Below, piece after piece: positions 26,652 through 37,878 of a stretch of 64,000 nt of DNA. The stretch comes from Levilactobacillus suantsaii (lineage in GTDB: Bacteria > Bacillota > Bacilli > Lactobacillales > Lactobacillaceae), in contig NZ_QXIL01000007.1 of assembly GCF_004115745.1 (NCBI RefSeq), positions 1-64,000 on the forward strand, read 5' to 3'. The notes under the pieces are model-generated. The model did not search any database, had not been told where the DNA came from, and saw only the letters and a program-made list of their open reading frames with translations. A program made the position numbers and the translations under genes. Numbering within the stretch: position 1 is the first letter of the stretch; the number at the start of each line of letters is the position of its first letter.

Positions 26652-26945
26652 TTATGCACAATTGCTGTGGATGGTTTCGGGGACGGCAAAAAGTTATCCC
26701 GGACTTACCCACCAAGTTATCCACCGAATCACAACGTGTGCATACTCAATTTTTGTGGCCTGTTCAAAATGTGGATAACTTGTGAAACACGCAACGTAAT
26801 AATGTTTCCCAACATTTTGGGTCTGTGGATAACTGGGAATAACTTTCTAAATCCACAGAAATCAGCATCCTGTGGATAACCGTTGTCAACCGCCTGTGAA
26901 ACAATTAGTCACAGGTCCCATTTACCTGTGGAAAACTTTTTTTCG
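26652..26945. other. oriC left half: DnaA-box array between rpmH and dnaA
   Basis: Perfect TTATCCACA boxes in minus orientation lie at 26770-26778, 26824-26832 and 26871-26879. One-base variants are TTATGCACA at 26652 (plus), TTATCCACC at 26717 (plus) and TTTTCCACA at 26937 (minus). The last lies within the putative dnaA promoter (TTTACC at 26931, extended -10 TGCTACACT ending at 26957), so DnaA probably controls its own gene. Confidence 0.9.
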
Positions 26946-27034
26946 GCATGCTACACTAAAGATACGTTTTTCAGGGTCCCCTACTCGACTAGGGGTGCCT
27001 GTCATTAATTTTTTCAGTGAGGGGGATCCCATTA

Positions 27035-28390
27035 GTGCCAGATATGTCAACTTTATGGACTGATATCCAAGAGTCGTTCAAACAGAGCTACTCGAAAACG
27101 TCCTACGCGACTTGGATTGCTTCCGCCAAGCCCGTTTCTCTGGTGGGCAATAAACTGACGTTGGAACTGCCGTCACCCCTGCATCGGGATTACTGGACCA
27201 ACCAACACTTGGACCAGCAGCTCGTCGAATACGCTTATCAAGCCACCCACGAAGACGTTCAACCCGTGTTGATTCTCGAAGGTGAGCGCCAGCAACAGGC
27301 CACCTTAAAGGCCCAAGCTGACCCGGACGCGACCGACAATCGCGAACCCACGCCCACTTTTATGAAGGAAACGACGTTGAACCCCCGCTACACGTTCGAC
27401 ACGTTCGTAATCGGCAAGGGCAACCAGATGGCGCACGCCGCCGCTCTGGTGGTCTCCGAAGAACCCGGGGTCATGTACAACCCGCTGTTCTTTTACGGGG
27501 GCGTCGGATTGGGCAAGACCCACTTGATGCACGCCATCGGGAACAAGATGCTAGAAGATCATCCCGAGACCAAGGTCAAGTACGTCACCAGTGAAGCTTT
27601 TACCAACGACTTCATTAACGCAATTCAGACCCGGACGCAGGAGCAGTTCCGTCAAGAGTACCGCAACGTTGATTTGTTACTCGTCGATGATATTCAGTTC
27701 TTTGCTAATAAGGAAGGAACGCAGGAAGAATTCTTCCATACGTTCAACACGTTGTATGATGAAGGCAAGCAGATTGTCTTAACGTCCGACCGCTTGCCTA
27801 ACGAGATTCCAAAGCTCCAGGACCGTTTAGTCTCGCGCTTTGCGTGGGGGCTCTCGGTGGATATCACGCCACCCGACCTGGAAACGCGTATCGCCATCTT
27901 GCGCAACAAAGCCGATGCCGACCAAGTCGACATCCCTGACGACACCCTCAGTTACATCGCCGGGCAAATCGATTCTAACGTCCGTGAACTCGAAGGCGCA
28001 CTTGCCCGCGTCCAAGCGTACCACCGTTTGATGCGCCAACCCATCACGACCGATTTGGCCGCTGAAGCATTAAAGGGCTTGAATTTAGCTCACGCCGAAA
28101 CCACAGTCACGATTCCCGTGATTCAAAATCGGGTGGCGGACTACTTTAACGTCTCGTTGAAGGATCTTAAAGGAAAGAAACGCAAAAAAACAATCGTGAT
28201 TCCGCGCCAAATTGCCATGTACCTCTCGCGCGAACTGACCGATTCGTCGTTACCGCGGATTGGTAACGAGTTTGGCGGCAAAGATCACACCACCGTCATC
28301 CACGCGTATGATAAAATTACCGCATCGTTAAAAACCGATCCCGACCTGCAAAAAGACATTGCCGATTTGAAGGAAGAATTGCGGCATTAA
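27035..28390 (+). CDS. dnaA: Chromosomal replication initiator protein DnaA
   Basis: A 452-residue AAA+ initiator that binds DnaA boxes and melts oriC. Domain I is at the N-terminus ([22 protein letters not shown]), followed by a variable linker. The AAA+ core has Walker [16 protein letters not shown], Walker [11 protein letters not shown] and sensor region [10 protein letters not shown]. Domain IV carries the box-recognition motif [15 protein letters not shown]. The GTG at 27035 is preferred: GAGGGGG lies 9 bases before it, while the ATG at 27044 is too far. The frame continues upstream to 27017 without a better start. It is flanked by DnaA boxes on both sides. Confidence 0.98.
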   Translation: MPDMSTLWTDIQESFKQSYSKTSYATWIASAKPVSLVGNKLTLELPSPLHRDYWTNQHLDQQLVEYAYQATHEDVQPVLILEGERQQQATLKAQADPDATDNREPTPTFMKETTLNPRYTFDTFVIGKGNQMAHAAALVVSEEPGVMYNPLFFYGGVGLGKTHLMHAIGNKMLEDHPETKVKYVTSEAFTNDFINAIQTRTQEQFRQEYRNVDLLLVDDIQFFANKEGTQEEFFHTFNTLYDEGKQIVLTSDRLPNEIPKLQDRLVSRFAWGLSVDITPPDLETRIAILRNKADADQVDIPDDTLSYIAGQIDSNVRELEGALARVQAYHRLMRQPITTDLAAEALKGLNLAHAETTVTIPVIQNRVADYFNVSLKDLKGKKRKKTIVIPRQIAMYLSRELTDSSLPRIGNEFGGKDHTTVIHAYDKITASLKTDPDLQKDIADLKEELRH

Positions 28391-28415
28391 CGACCAATTA
28401 TGCAGCCCTAGATTC

Positions 28416-28590
28416 TGTGGTTAACAACCCAATCAAAGTGGCCCTGTGGATAGCAGGTGGATAACATTGCTGGTTATCCACAACTTTTCCACAGGTCACT
28501 TTGTTAATTCACCGCATGTTCCGCACGTTTATCCACACTATCTACAGGCCCCACTACGACTACTGTTTTTTCTTTTAATTAAGTTAACCC
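28416..28590. other. oriC right half: DnaA boxes and AT-rich unwinding region between dnaA and dnaN
   Basis: Perfect TTATCCACA boxes are at 28474-28482 and 28529-28537. One-base variants are TGTGGTTAA (28416), TGTGGATAG (28445), GGTGGATAA (28456) and TTTTCCACA (28485). An AT-rich stretch at about 28560-28590 (CTGTTTTTTCTTTTAATTAA) follows the last box and is the likely DNA unwinding element. Confidence 0.88.
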
Positions 28591-28630
28591 CTCGTCTCGA
28601 GGGAGTCAGATAAAAGGAGTGTCATTCCGT

Positions 28631-29770
28631 ATGCAATTTACGATTAACCGGACAGCGTTTGTCAAAGAACTCAATAACGTCTCCCGGGCTATTTCTTCGA
28701 AAACTACGATTCCGATTCTTACTGGTCTGAAAATCGTCGCGAGCGACGCGGGCTTATTACTAACCGGGTCGAACGCCGACATCTCGATTGAAAGCTTGAT
28801 TCGGGCCGATGATCCCGATAACGGCCTCACCATAGATGATCCCGGGGCTATCGTCTTGACGGCGCACTTCTTTAGTGAAATCGTTAAGCGTCTCCCTGAA
28901 AAGACCATGACGGTTGCCGTGAAGGATGGCTTCCAGACCGAAATCACTTCTGGAACCGCCGCCTTCAACATCAACGGTCAAGACGCGAACAATTATCCCC
29001 ACCTGCCCGAAGTCGATGCTGAGGACTCCGTGGTGTTATCCGGCGCTGTTTTCAAAGAATTGATCAGTCAGACCGTTATTGCGGTCTCCACCCAGGAAAG
29101 TCGCCCGATTCTGACTGGGGTGCACTTCGTCTTGAACGATAACCAATTCTTAGCCGTGGCGACCGATAGTCACCGGTTGAGCCAACGGCAGATCGAATTA
29201 CCACAACCGACCGACGCCAACTTTGACGTGATCATTCCCGGTAAGAGTCTGACCGAACTGTCCCGGATGATCGGTGACGGCGACGAGGACGTGAAGATGC
29301 AGTTCTCCGAAAATCAGGTGCTCTTCTTATTGGGCGACACCTCGTTTTACTCCCGGTTACTCGAAGGTAACTACCCTGATACATCGCGGTTGATTCCGAA
29401 GACGGCGTCCACCACGGTGGAAATTGAAGCGCCCGAACTCTTGGCCGCCGTCGAACGGGCATCGTTACTGTCTCATGAGTCCCGCAACAACGTGGTCAAG
29501 CTGACCCTGAAGCCGACTTCTAAGACGGTCACCATCTTTAGTAACTCACCGGATGTCGGGAACGTTGAAGAAAACTTGACGCCTAAGGATATGGACGGCG
29601 CCGACTTGGAAATCTCCTTCAATCCGGATTACATGAAGGATGCATTGCGTTCCTTTGGCCAAAGTGCCATCCGCGTGGCCTTCACGTCCCCGTTGCGACC
29701 ATTTACGTTGGTCCCAACAGAGGACACCAGCAACTTTATCCAGTTAATCACCCCAGTGCGGACGTTCTAA
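28631..29770 (+). CDS. dnaN: DNA polymerase III subunit beta (sliding clamp)
   Basis: A 379-residue clamp protein that tethers the replicative polymerase. It has three repeated clamp domains; it starts MQFTINRTAFVKELNNVSRAISSKT-like and ends with the conserved ITPVRTF tail. Recognisable parts are the ATDSHRLSQRQIELP turn near residue 180 and PGKSLTELSRM. The ATG at 28631 follows AAAGGAGTG at the normal distance; a GTG at 28619 overlaps that site and is rejected. It is downstream of the oriC unwinding region and ends at a strong terminator. Confidence 0.97.
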   Translation: MQFTINRTAFVKELNNVSRAISSKTTIPILTGLKIVASDAGLLLTGSNADISIESLIRADDPDNGLTIDDPGAIVLTAHFFSEIVKRLPEKTMTVAVKDGFQTEITSGTAAFNINGQDANNYPHLPEVDAEDSVVLSGAVFKELISQTVIAVSTQESRPILTGVHFVLNDNQFLAVATDSHRLSQRQIELPQPTDANFDVIIPGKSLTELSRMIGDGDEDVKMQFSENQVLFLLGDTSFYSRLLEGNYPDTSRLIPKTASTTVEIEAPELLAAVERASLLSHESRNNVVKLTLKPTSKTVTIFSNSPDVGNVEENLTPKDMDGADLEISFNPDYMKDALRSFGQSAIRVAFTSPLRPFTLVPTEDTSNFIQLITPVRTF

Positions 29771-29800
29771 AGCGCCTGACTGGTCCAACACTGTGGAAAA

Positions 29801-29830
29801 CGTGCACCCCAATTGGGGTGCACGTTTTTT
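29801..29830 (+). terminator. Terminator of dnaN
   Basis: CGTGCACCCC and GGGGTGCACG form a perfect 10-bp stem with a 4-base AATT loop, followed by TTTTTT. Confidence 0.93.
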
Positions 29831-29831
29831 G

Positions 29832-29953
29832 TTGTCCACAAGTGTGGGGATAACTCAGTTAGGCCGCAGCTTAATCACAGGTGGATAAAATTTCTTGGAA
29901 GTTAGGCCGAGTTATCCCCCAATCTGGGCATAACTACGGCGTTTTGGGGATAA
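29832..29953. promoter_or_regulatory. DnaA-box-like cluster downstream of dnaN
   Basis: TTGTCCACA (29832), TGGGGATAA (29845), GGTGGATAA (29880), TTATCCCCC (29922), TGGGCATAA (29935) and TGGGGATAA (29945) lie within 122 bp. Each is one or two bases off TTATCCACA. Confidence 0.55.
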
Positions 29954-30077
29954 GTCTTTGGGGGCGTAAGTGATGGGCTAACGCCGGCAGTTTTGCTGGT
30001 GCCAGCAGTCTGACTAAAGACGAAAGCCACCCCACGTTCCGTTAGGTTCGTCAGTTTGGGGCATCGATTATTAGTCC

Positions 30078-30170
30078 TAACCGCTTGCTGTAAGCCGGCA
30101 AGCGGTCTAGTTTTGGACGCGCTGATTGGTGGAAAATCGTATAACGTTTTACTATACGGGATTTTTTCGT
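30078..30170. other. Hairpins in the dnaN-yaaA gap
   Basis: ACCGCTTGC/GCAAGCGGT (30078-30105) is a perfect 9-bp hairpin. A second, AATCGTATA/TATACGGGATT (about 30136-30166), is followed by TTTTTT on the plus strand and looks like a terminator. No ORF fits, and no clear promoter was found for a separate RNA. The rest of 29954-30399 shows only a TATAAT -10 element at 30365-30370 for yaaA. Confidence 0.4.
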
Positions 30171-30399
30171 AATTGCGTGCGCAACGGTTTCACAAATGAA
30201 ATTATTTTGAAAATCGAACGAAAAATGGGCCAATTCTGGTAGACGGCGTTGAAATGGCCTCTGAGCAGATTTACCCGTTTTATAGCAAAAATATCAAAAA
30301 TGCGACCAACGGACTCAGAGCGCTGAAATCAGATGGTTCGCCTGTACTTTTCGCTAAAAAGCGGTATAATATAAGTAAAGATAATGAAGGGGTGAAGTT

Positions 30400-30627
30400 G
30401 TGAAAAAAGCGGTTTTCATTGAGACGCCCTACATGACACTAGGTCAGATGCTCAAGGAAGAATCCATAATCAGTACAGGCGGTCAAGCCAAGTGGTATTT
30501 GCGAGAAACGACCGTAATGGTCAACGACGAGCCGGATAATCGGCGTGGTCGCAAGCTCTACCCGGGTGATACGGTGGCCGTCCCTGATGTCGGATTATTT
30601 TTTATACGCTCAAAGCAGGGTGAATAA
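30400..30627 (+). CDS. yaaA: S4 domain-containing protein YaaA (RlbA)
   Basis: A 75-residue S4-like RNA-binding protein. The S4 fold is seen in [22 protein letters not shown], where the Gly-Gly-Gln turn binds RNA, and in the following [17 protein letters not shown]. It is always found between dnaN and recF in Firmicutes, and has been linked to ribosome assembly. The start is GTG at 30400, after GAAGGGGTG. Its TAA overlaps the recF ATG by one base, so the two are translationally coupled. Confidence 0.93.
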   Translation: MKKAVFIETPYMTLGQMLKEESIISTGGQAKWYLRETTVMVNDEPDNRRGRKLYPGDTVAVPDVGLFFIRSKQGE

Positions 30628-31772
30628 TGTATTTGCAAGAGTTGCAGCTCCAAAACTTTCGAAATTACGCGTCGGCGGATCTGCACTTCGGTCGCGGAAT
30701 TAACGTCCTTTTAGGAGCCAATGCTCAGGGAAAGACCAACCTCTTAGAGGCGATTTATGCGTTAGCGTTGACGCGCAGTCACCGGACCGCTAACGACCAC
30801 GACCTGATCAACTGGCAGGCCAAAACGGCCCAGGTAGCGGGACGCGTGGTCAAAGGCAGCGGCACGACGCCGTTAGAGCTAACGTTTTCCCGGCAAGGTA
30901 AACGCGCGAAAATCAATCACTTAGAACAGGCCCGCTTGTCCCAATACGTGGGTCAGCTCAACGTGATTTTATTTGCGCCGGAGGACCTGGCCATCGTCAA
31001 AGGGGCGCCGACGGTTCGGCGGCGGTTCATGGACATGGAATTTGGCCAGATGAACCCGCGGTACCTGTATAACCTGAGTCGTTACCGGACGCTACTGAAG
31101 CAGCGCAACCAATACCTAAAGGATTTACAGCACCACCGCCAACACGACCAGTTGTTTTTGGACGTGTTGACCGACCAATTGGCCGCGTACGGCGCTGATA
31201 TTATTCATCAGCGGTTGGTCTTACTCCAACGCTTGGAGCAATGGGCGCAAACGATTCACGCTGAGATTTCGCAACACCACGAAACGCTCACCTTTCATTA
31301 CGCGACGCAGGTGGCCGAGACGGCGTTAACGGATTCCAAGACCATTTGTGATGCGTTGACGGCGTTGTACCACAAGCAACGAGACAAGGAGCTTTATCAA
31401 GGGACGACCTTGGTGGGGCCCCACCGCGACGACTTACGCTTCCAGGTCAACGACAAGAACGTCCAGACCTTCGGCTCGCAAGGGCAACAGCGGACGACCG
31501 CGTTAAGCGTCAAGCTAGCGGAAATTGAACTGATGAAGGCCGAGACGGGTGAGTACCCCGTCTTACTACTCGACGATGTGTTGTCCGAACTGGACGATGC
31601 CCGCCAGACCCATTTACTCACGGCCATTCAAGACAAAGTGCAAACGTTTATAACCACCACCAGTTTGAGCGGGGTGACCCGCAAGCTGATTACCGACCCG
31701 ACGATCTTTCACGTTGAGGCTGGTACCGTGGTGGCCGATACTGCGGCCGACGATTCAGCGTCGACCGAGTAG
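30627..31772 (+). CDS. recF: DNA replication and repair protein RecF
   Basis: A 381-residue SMC-like ATPase that loads RecA at gaps with RecO and RecR. It starts [19 protein letters not shown]. Walker A is [17 protein letters not shown] near residue 31, the signature segment [17 protein letters not shown] is near residue 290, and Walker B is [13 protein letters not shown] near residue 312. The C-terminal 25 residues are Asp/Ala-rich and dispensable. It is coupled to yaaA and followed by gyrB after 20 bases. Confidence 0.96.
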   Translation: MYLQELQLQNFRNYASADLHFGRGINVLLGANAQGKTNLLEAIYALALTRSHRTANDHDLINWQAKTAQVAGRVVKGSGTTPLELTFSRQGKRAKINHLEQARLSQYVGQLNVILFAPEDLAIVKGAPTVRRRFMDMEFGQMNPRYLYNLSRYRTLLKQRNQYLKDLQHHRQHDQLFLDVLTDQLAAYGADIIHQRLVLLQRLEQWAQTIHAEISQHHETLTFHYATQVAETALTDSKTICDALTALYHKQRDKELYQGTTLVGPHRDDLRFQVNDKNVQTFGSQGQQRTTALSVKLAEIELMKAETGEYPVLLLDDVLSELDDARQTHLLTAIQDKVQTFITTTSLSGVTRKLITDPTIFHVEAGTVVADTAADDSASTE

Positions 31773-31792
31773 TCTGTAAGGAGGATTAGACA

Positions 31793-33739
31793 GTGGCTAA
31801 TAACGAAAATGAAACCAAAGAAGAACGCGCCCGCGAATATGACGCCAGCCAGATTCAAGTCCTAGAAGGGCTGGAAGCCGTCCGGAAGCGGCCCGGGATG
31901 TACATCGGAACCACGAGTTCCCAAGGCCTGCACCATCTGGTCTGGGAAATTGTGGATAACGGGATTGACGAGGCCTTGGCGGGCTTTGCCAACGCCATTC
32001 ACGTCACGGTAAAAAAAGATAACAGTATTACCGTGACCGATAATGGTCGGGGGATTCCAGTCGATATCCAAAAGAAGACTGGCAAACCCGCTTTGGAGAC
32101 CGTCTTTACGATTCTGCACGCCGGGGGGAAATTCGGCGGTGGCGGGTACAAGGTTTCTGGTGGACTCCACGGGGTCGGGGCTTCCGTCGTGAACGCTCTG
32201 TCGACCGAACTGGACGTCCAAGTCGTTCGGGATGGCAAGCGTTACGCCATGGACTTCACCCGCGGCCACGTCAAGACGCCGATGCACGTCACGGAGACCG
32301 GGTTGCCAGAAGAAAAGCACGGGACCTACGTGCACTTCTTACCAGACCCGTATATTTTCCAAGAAACCACGACCTTCGATATTCAGACGTTGACCACCCG
32401 GATTCGGGAACTGGCCTTTTTGAACAAGGGGTTACGGATCACGATTCGTGATGAACGCCCCGAGACCCCGACCGAAGAGGATTTCCTCTACGAAGGTGGG
32501 ATTCGCCACTACGTCGATTACCTGAATAAAAACAAAACGACGTTGTTTGAACCCCCGATTTACGTGGAAGGGGAAGAAAACGGCATCACCGTTGAAGTGG
32601 CCCTCCAATACACCGAGGACTACCACAACAACTTACTGACCTTTACCAACAACATTCACACCTACGAAGGTGGGACCCATGAAGAAGGCTTCAAGCGAGC
32701 CTTGACGCGAGTCGTCAACGACTATGCGCGGCAAAACAAGCTGATGAAGGATAGCGATGCTAACCTGACCGGGGATGACGTGCGTGAAGGCTTAACAGCC
32801 GTCGTTTCGGTCAAGCACCCGGACCCACAATTCGAAGGGCAGACCAAGACCAAGCTGGGGAACTCCGATGCGCGGACCGCGGTGGACCACACCTTTGCGG
32901 ACCACTTCATGCGCTTCTTGATGGAACACCCCGACGTAGCGCGCAAGGTCGTCGACAAGGGGACCTTGGCGTCTAAGGCGCGGGTCGCTGCTAAGCGAGC
33001 GCGGGAAGTCACCCGGAAGAAGAGTGGACTCGAAATCAGTAACCTGCCCGGTAAATTAGCGGACAATACGTCCAAGGACCCGGAAATCTCCGAATTATTC
33101 ATCGTCGAAGGGGACTCTGCCGGTGGATCCGCCAAGCAGGGCCGGTCGCGATTGACCCAAGCCATCTTGCCGATTCGGGGGAAGATTTTGAACGTCGAAA
33201 AAGCCTCGATGGACCGCATTTTAGCGAACGAAGAAATCCGCTCGATGTTTACGGCCATGGGGACCGGCTTCGGCGACGATTTCGACGTCTCCAAAGCCAA
33301 CTACCATAAGTTGATTATTATGACCGATGCCGATGTCGATGGGGCTCATATTCGGACGCTGTTACTGACGTTGATCTACCGTTACATGCGGCCGTTACTC
33401 GATGCCGGCTTTGTCTACATTGCCTGTCCACCGTTGTACCGGGTCCGCCAAGGGAAGTTCCAACGCTACATCGATTCGGACGAAGAATTAAAAGCCATCT
33501 TAGGCCAATTGGCCCCGTCACCGAAGCCGCAGATTCAACGGTACAAAGGGTTAGGTGAAATGGATGCGGAACAACTGTGGGACACGACCATGAACCCCGA
33601 AAATCGGCGGCTCTTGCGGGTCGACTCACAGGATGCCATCAACGCTGATCAAGTTTTCAGTATGTTGATGGGCGATAAGGTGGCGCCACGGCGGCAGTTT
33701 ATCGAAGATAACGCCACGTTTGCTGACCTCGATGTTTAG
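31793..33739 (+). CDS. gyrB: DNA gyrase subunit B
   Basis: A 648-residue ATPase subunit of gyrase. The GHKL domain has [17 protein letters not shown] and the ATP-lid [22 protein letters not shown] (split over residues 113-136). The TOPRIM domain has [13 protein letters not shown] and [18 protein letters not shown], with its metal-binding acidic residues. The C-terminus [19 protein letters not shown] contacts GyrA. The start is GTG at 31793 after AAGGAGGA. It sits in the yaaA-recF-gyrB-gyrA operon. Confidence 0.98.
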   Translation: MANNENETKEERAREYDASQIQVLEGLEAVRKRPGMYIGTTSSQGLHHLVWEIVDNGIDEALAGFANAIHVTVKKDNSITVTDNGRGIPVDIQKKTGKPALETVFTILHAGGKFGGGGYKVSGGLHGVGASVVNALSTELDVQVVRDGKRYAMDFTRGHVKTPMHVTETGLPEEKHGTYVHFLPDPYIFQETTTFDIQTLTTRIRELAFLNKGLRITIRDERPETPTEEDFLYEGGIRHYVDYLNKNKTTLFEPPIYVEGEENGITVEVALQYTEDYHNNLLTFTNNIHTYEGGTHEEGFKRALTRVVNDYARQNKLMKDSDANLTGDDVREGLTAVVSVKHPDPQFEGQTKTKLGNSDARTAVDHTFADHFMRFLMEHPDVARKVVDKGTLASKARVAAKRAREVTRKKSGLEISNLPGKLADNTSKDPEISELFIVEGDSAGGSAKQGRSRLTQAILPIRGKILNVEKASMDRILANEEIRSMFTAMGTGFGDDFDVSKANYHKLIIMTDADVDGAHIRTLLLTLIYRYMRPLLDAGFVYIACPPLYRVRQGKFQRYIDSDEELKAILGQLAPSPKPQIQRYKGLGEMDAEQLWDTTMNPENRRLLRVDSQDAINADQVFSMLMGDKVAPRRQFIEDNATFADLDV

Positions 33740-33772
33740 CGTTACGCGGAAGTAGGAACGGAGGATAAGAAT

Positions 33773-36322
33773 TTGGCTGATCAAGATTTTACCCACACGC
33801 GAATAACCGATGTGGATCTTTCAAAAACCATGCGGACATCGTTTCTGGACTACGCGATGAGCGTTATCGTGGCCCGGGCTTTGCCTGACGTGCGCGATGG
33901 ACTCAAACCGGTTCACCGGCGGATTTTGTACGATATGCATGAACTGGGCATCACGCCCGACAAGCCCTTCCGGAAATCGGCCCGGGTGGTCGGAGACGTT
34001 TTAGGGAAGTATCACCCCCACGGTGATTCGGCGGTTTACGAATCGATGGTGCGGATGGCACAAGACTTCTCCTACCGCTACATGTTAGTTGACGGTCACG
34101 GAAACTTCGGGTCCGTCGACGGTGATGGCGCCGCAGCCATGCGGTATACCGAAGCCCGGTTGAGTAAAATCGCGCTGGAAATGCTGCGCGACATCAATAA
34201 AGATACGATCGATTATCAGGATAACTACGATGGCAGTGAACGCGAACCCGTCGTGCTCCCATCCCGGTTTCCGAACCTCTTAGTGAACGGGGCGTCCGGA
34301 ATCGCCGTGGGGATGGCGACGAACATTCCGCCCCACAACTTGAGCGAGGTCATCAGTGCGCTACACATTTTGATGAACAACCCTGACGCCACGTTGGCGG
34401 AATTGATGGAGGCCTTACCGGGTCCCGATTTTCCAACCGGCGGGATCGTCATGGGTAAGGCGGCCATTCGCCGGGCTTACGAGACCGGTAAGGGGACCAT
34501 TACCTTACGGGCGAAGGTCGACATCGAAGAAGAAAAGAACGGTAAGCAACGCATCGTGGCCACTGAGATTCCATACATGGTCAACAAGGCTAAGCTGATT
34601 GAACGCATCGCCGAACTGGCACGAGACAAACGTATCGAAGGCATCACCGATGTCAACGATGAGTCTGACCGGACCGGGATGCGGATTGTTATTGATGTCC
34701 GCCGGGATGCCAGCGCCGAAGTCATTTTGAACAACTTGTACAAGATGACGTTGATGCAGACTTCCTTTGGCATCAACATGCTGGCCATTGTGGACGGCGC
34801 GCCCAAAGTGTTGGGCTTAAAAGCCATCTTACAGTACTACCTGAAATTCCAGCTGGAGGTTATCCGGCGGCGGACGGCCTTTGATTTGAAGAAGGCCCAA
34901 GCGCGGGCCCACATCCTGGAGGGGCTCCGGATTGCGCTGGACCATATCGATGAAATCATCACGATCATCCGCCAATCCCAGACCTCGGAATTGGCCAAGA
35001 ACCAGTTGATGAGTCGGTTCAGCTTGTCGGACAAGCAATCGCAAGCCATTTTGGACATGCGGTTGGTTCGGTTGACGGGACTGGAACGTGAAAAGGTCGA
35101 AAACGAGTACAAGAACTTGCAGGCATCCATCACTGATTACAAGGCCATCTTGGCGTCCAAGGACCGCCAACAGGAAATCATCTACCAAGAATTACTCGAC
35201 ATTCAAAATAAGTTTGGTGACAAGCGCCGGACCGAATTGATGGTCGGGGAGGTCTTGAGTATCGAAGACGAAGACCTGATTGCCGAAGAAGACGTCGTGG
35301 TCTCCTTGACCCATAACGGGTACATCAAACGGTTGCCAACCACTGAATTCAAGGCCCAAAACCGGGGTGGTAAAGGAATTCAAGGCATGGGCGTTCACGA
35401 TGACGACTTTATTGAACACTTAGTCGCCACGTCTACGCATGACATGTTGCTATTCTTTACCAACACCGGGAAGGTCTACCGGATGAAGGGGTACGAGATT
35501 CCCGAATACGGGCGCTCGGCCAAAGGCATTCCGGTCATTAACCTCTTGGGAATCAATACTGATGAACACGTTCAAGCTGTCATCAACGTGGCCAATTCCG
35601 GTCAAAATGACGACAACGACTTGTTCTTCACCACGGTCAACGGGACGGTCAAGCGGACGCCCGTGGCTGAATTCGCCAATATCCGTAGTAACGGACTGAA
35701 GGCGTTGAACCTGAAGGACGGCGACGAACTAATGAACGTGGCTATTATTCAGGAAACGGCCAATATCATCATTGGAACGCACCAGGGTTACGCGGTTAGT
35801 TTCTCGGCATCCGCAGTTCGGTCCATGGGGCGGTCAGCGACCGGGGTCCGGGGCATTCGCCTGCGGGACAACGATTACGTCATTGGTGCCAGTGTCTTGA
35901 AACCAGACGACCACGTCTTTGTCATTTCCGAAAAGGGTTACGGCAAGCAGACGCCGGCCAGCGAGTACCCGATTAAGGGTCGTGGCGGAAAAGGTATCAA
36001 GACCGTCAACGTATCCGCAAAGAACGGGCCGTTAGCGGGTCTGACCACGGTCAACGGCGACGAAGATATCATGTTGATTACCGATAAAGGGGTCATGATT
36101 CGCTTCGGGGTCGCCGACGTTTCCGTCACCGGCCGGGCGACATTGGGGGTTCATCTGATTCGCTTAGGTGAGGACTCGAAGGTGGCCACGATGGCCAAGG
36201 TCGCTAAGGAAGACGACACGCCGGATGACACGACGGAAAAGTCGACTGATAGTGATTCAGCAGACGCACCGGTGGCTAAGTCCACGCCAGATACGCCGAC
36301 GGACGACGATTCTGAAGCTTAA
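33773..36322 (+). CDS. gyrA: DNA gyrase subunit A
   Basis: An 849-residue breakage-reunion subunit. The catalytic Tyr is residue 125 in [10 protein letters not shown]. The quinolone-resistance region reads [10 protein letters not shown], with Ser86 and Glu90 in the susceptible state. The GyrA box appears as [12 protein letters not shown] near residue 530, and the six-blade beta-pinwheel domain extends to about residue 810. The tail after that is acidic and Asp/Thr/Pro-rich, about 35 residues. The start is TTG at 33773, after GGAGGA, 34 bases past gyrB. A strong terminator follows. Confidence 0.98.
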   Translation: MADQDFTHTRITDVDLSKTMRTSFLDYAMSVIVARALPDVRDGLKPVHRRILYDMHELGITPDKPFRKSARVVGDVLGKYHPHGDSAVYESMVRMAQDFSYRYMLVDGHGNFGSVDGDGAAAMRYTEARLSKIALEMLRDINKDTIDYQDNYDGSEREPVVLPSRFPNLLVNGASGIAVGMATNIPPHNLSEVISALHILMNNPDATLAELMEALPGPDFPTGGIVMGKAAIRRAYETGKGTITLRAKVDIEEEKNGKQRIVATEIPYMVNKAKLIERIAELARDKRIEGITDVNDESDRTGMRIVIDVRRDASAEVILNNLYKMTLMQTSFGINMLAIVDGAPKVLGLKAILQYYLKFQLEVIRRRTAFDLKKAQARAHILEGLRIALDHIDEIITIIRQSQTSELAKNQLMSRFSLSDKQSQAILDMRLVRLTGLEREKVENEYKNLQASITDYKAILASKDRQQEIIYQELLDIQNKFGDKRRTELMVGEVLSIEDEDLIAEEDVVVSLTHNGYIKRLPTTEFKAQNRGGKGIQGMGVHDDDFIEHLVATSTHDMLLFFTNTGKVYRMKGYEIPEYGRSAKGIPVINLLGINTDEHVQAVINVANSGQNDDNDLFFTTVNGTVKRTPVAEFANIRSNGLKALNLKDGDELMNVAIIQETANIIIGTHQGYAVSFSASAVRSMGRSATGVRGIRLRDNDYVIGASVLKPDDHVFVISEKGYGKQTPASEYPIKGRGGKGIKTVNVSAKNGPLAGLTTVNGDEDIMLITDKGVMIRFGVADVSVTGRATLGVHLIRLGEDSKVATMAKVAKEDDTPDDTTEKSTDSDSADAPVAKSTPDTPTDDDSEA

Positions 36323-36374
36323 TTGAACAGTATGCTGCTTGGGTTGGACCACGGGGTCGATCACGAGAAGCTAA

Positions 36375-36411
36375 GGGATGTGGAAAGGTAATCTTTCCAC
36401 GTCCCTTTTTT
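36375..36411 (+). terminator. Terminator of the recF-gyrB-gyrA operon
   Basis: GGGATGTGGAAAG pairs with CTTTCCACGTCCC (one G-U), then TTTTTT. Confidence 0.92.
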
Positions 36412-36514
36412 AAGTGCAATTAGTTTGGCTGGGATTTGCGAAGTCGGAAAAAATCCCGGTTCAACATCGGAGTTAAGCGTGTATCGTTTTTCACCCCCAT
36501 CGGTCGGCCCCGAT

Positions 36515-36543
36515 TTGCGTCACCCCGTTTTTTATGCTATACT
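36515..36543 (+). promoter_or_regulatory. Promoter of rpsF-ssb-rpsR
   Basis: TTGCGT (36515-36520), 17 bp, TATACT (36538-36543) with an upstream TGC extended -10. It produces a leader of about 85 bases. Confidence 0.75.
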
Positions 36544-36584
36544 TCTAGCTTGTGAGTATCTGGCTTACGCTAGTGACTCTCCTT

Positions 36585-36606
36585 GCTTCCACAATCTGGT
36601 GGAAGC
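36585..36606 (+). promoter_or_regulatory. Leader hairpin before rpsF
   Basis: GCTTCCAC/GTGGAAGC, 8 bp with an AATCTG loop, lies 29 bases before the rpsF ATG. In other Firmicutes the S6:S18 complex binds a hairpin in this leader to repress the operon; whether this hairpin is that element is inference. Confidence 0.55.
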
Positions 36607-36634
36607 CTGAAGTCCATAAGGAGGTGTACGATTC

Positions 36635-36931
36635 ATGGAAACTACGAAATACGAAATTACCTACATCATTCGTCCAGATCTTGACGACGCTACTAAGACT
36701 GCCTTGGTAGAACGTTTTGACAAGATCGTGACGGACAACGGTGCAGAAATTATCAGTTCTAAAGACTGGTCTAAGCGTCGCTTCGCTTACGAATTTGGTG
36801 GCTACAACGAAGGTATCTACCACGTCGTAACGTTGAACACTGACAACGACACGCCTTTAAACGAATTCGACCGTTTATCCAAGATCAATGGCGATATCTT
36901 ACGTCATATGATCGTTAAGCGCGAAGATTAA
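36635..36931 (+). CDS. rpsF: 30S ribosomal protein S6
   Basis: A 98-residue ferredoxin-like RNA-binding protein of the central domain of the 30S subunit, partner of S18. It reads [27 protein letters not shown] and ends [11 protein letters not shown], the whole family length. AAGGAGGTG precedes the ATG. First gene of the rpsF-ssb-rpsR operon. Confidence 0.98.
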   Translation: METTKYEITYIIRPDLDDATKTALVERFDKIVTDNGAEIISSKDWSKRRFAYEFGGYNEGIYHVVTLNTDNDTPLNEFDRLSKINGDILRHMIVKRED

Positions 36932-36971
36932 TTTTAACCTTAACTTTTAACTTGAGAGGAGTTATTCAGCA

Positions 36972-37562
36972 ATGATCAACCGAGTAGTACTTACTGGCCG
37001 ACTAACACGGGATGTTGAATTACGATACACCCAAAGCGGTGCTGCTGTTGCCACTTTTACTTTGGCCGTTGATCGGCGGTTCACCAACCAGCAAGGTGAG
37101 CGGGAAGCTGATTTCATTAGTTGTGTGATTTGGCGCAAGTCCGCGGAGAATTTTGCCCAGTATATGCACAAAGGATCTTTGGTCGGCATTGAAGGCCGCG
37201 TTCAGACCCGGAACTATGAAAATCAACAGGGCCAACGGGTCTATGTGACCGAAGTGGTCGTCGAAAACTTTTCCTTCTTGGAACCCCGCAATCGTAACCG
37301 TGGGGCTCAAGGTGGCAATAATTACGGCACACCTGCGAATAATGCTCCTCAGACTAATCAATCGCAAAATACCAATCCGTTCACGAGTGGGAACCCGTCG
37401 AACGCCCCACAAGGGAATCCAAATTCCGCTGCGCCAACGGGCAATAACGCCCCGGCTAACGGCAACCAGAACAATAACGGGAACAATGGCAACAACGCCA
37501 ACGACCCGTTTGCAAACACTGGCGATTCGATTGACATTTCTGACGATGATTTACCGTTCTAA
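36972..37562 (+). CDS. ssb: Single-stranded DNA-binding protein
   Basis: A 196-residue SSB. The OB fold spans residues 1-105 ([51 protein letters not shown]). A Gln/Asn/Pro/Gly-rich disordered linker of about 80 residues follows, and the acidic tip ends DISDDDLPF, which recruits repair and replication proteins. GAGAGGAG lies before the ATG at 36972. It sits between the partner ribosomal proteins S6 and S18, as usual in Firmicutes. Confidence 0.98.
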   Translation: MINRVVLTGRLTRDVELRYTQSGAAVATFTLAVDRRFTNQQGEREADFISCVIWRKSAENFAQYMHKGSLVGIEGRVQTRNYENQQGQRVYVTEVVVENFSFLEPRNRNRGAQGGNNYGTPANNAPQTNQSQNTNPFTSGNPSNAPQGNPNSAAPTGNNAPANGNQNNNGNNGNNANDPFANTGDSIDISDDDLPF

Positions 37563-37592
37563 AAAACTAACACTATAAGGAGGGACTTATCC

Positions 37593-37832
37593 ATGGCAGG
37601 ACAACGTCGTGGCGGCCGTCGCCGTCGTAAGGTTGACTTCATCGCAGCCAACCACATCGAATACATTGATTACAAAGACACTGACTTATTACGTCGGTTC
37701 ATCTCCGAACGGGGCAAGATTTTACCTCGTCGGGTCACTGGTACCAGTGCCAAGAACCAACGGAAGTTAACTATTGCTATCAAGCGTTCACGGATCATGG
37801 GCTTAATGCCATTCGTTAGCGACGAAGGTTAG
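37593..37832 (+). CDS. rpsR: 30S ribosomal protein S18
   Basis: A 79-residue protein with the S18 core [27 protein letters not shown] and a basic N-terminus ([12 protein letters not shown]). It binds S6 on 16S rRNA. AAGGAGGG lies before the ATG. It closes the operon before a perfect terminator. Confidence 0.98.
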   Translation: MAGQRRGGRRRRKVDFIAANHIEYIDYKDTDLLRRFISERGKILPRRVTGTSAKNQRKLTIAIKRSRIMGLMPFVSDEG

Positions 37833-37839
37833 CATGGAA

Positions 37840-37873
37840 AAGGAATCACTCAATCGAGTGATTCCTTTTTTTT
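37840..37873 (+). terminator. Terminator of rpsF-ssb-rpsR
   Basis: AAGGAATCACTC and GAGTGATTCCTT form a perfect 12-bp stem with a 4-base loop, then eight Ts. Confidence 0.95.
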
Positions 37874-37878
37874 GCCAC

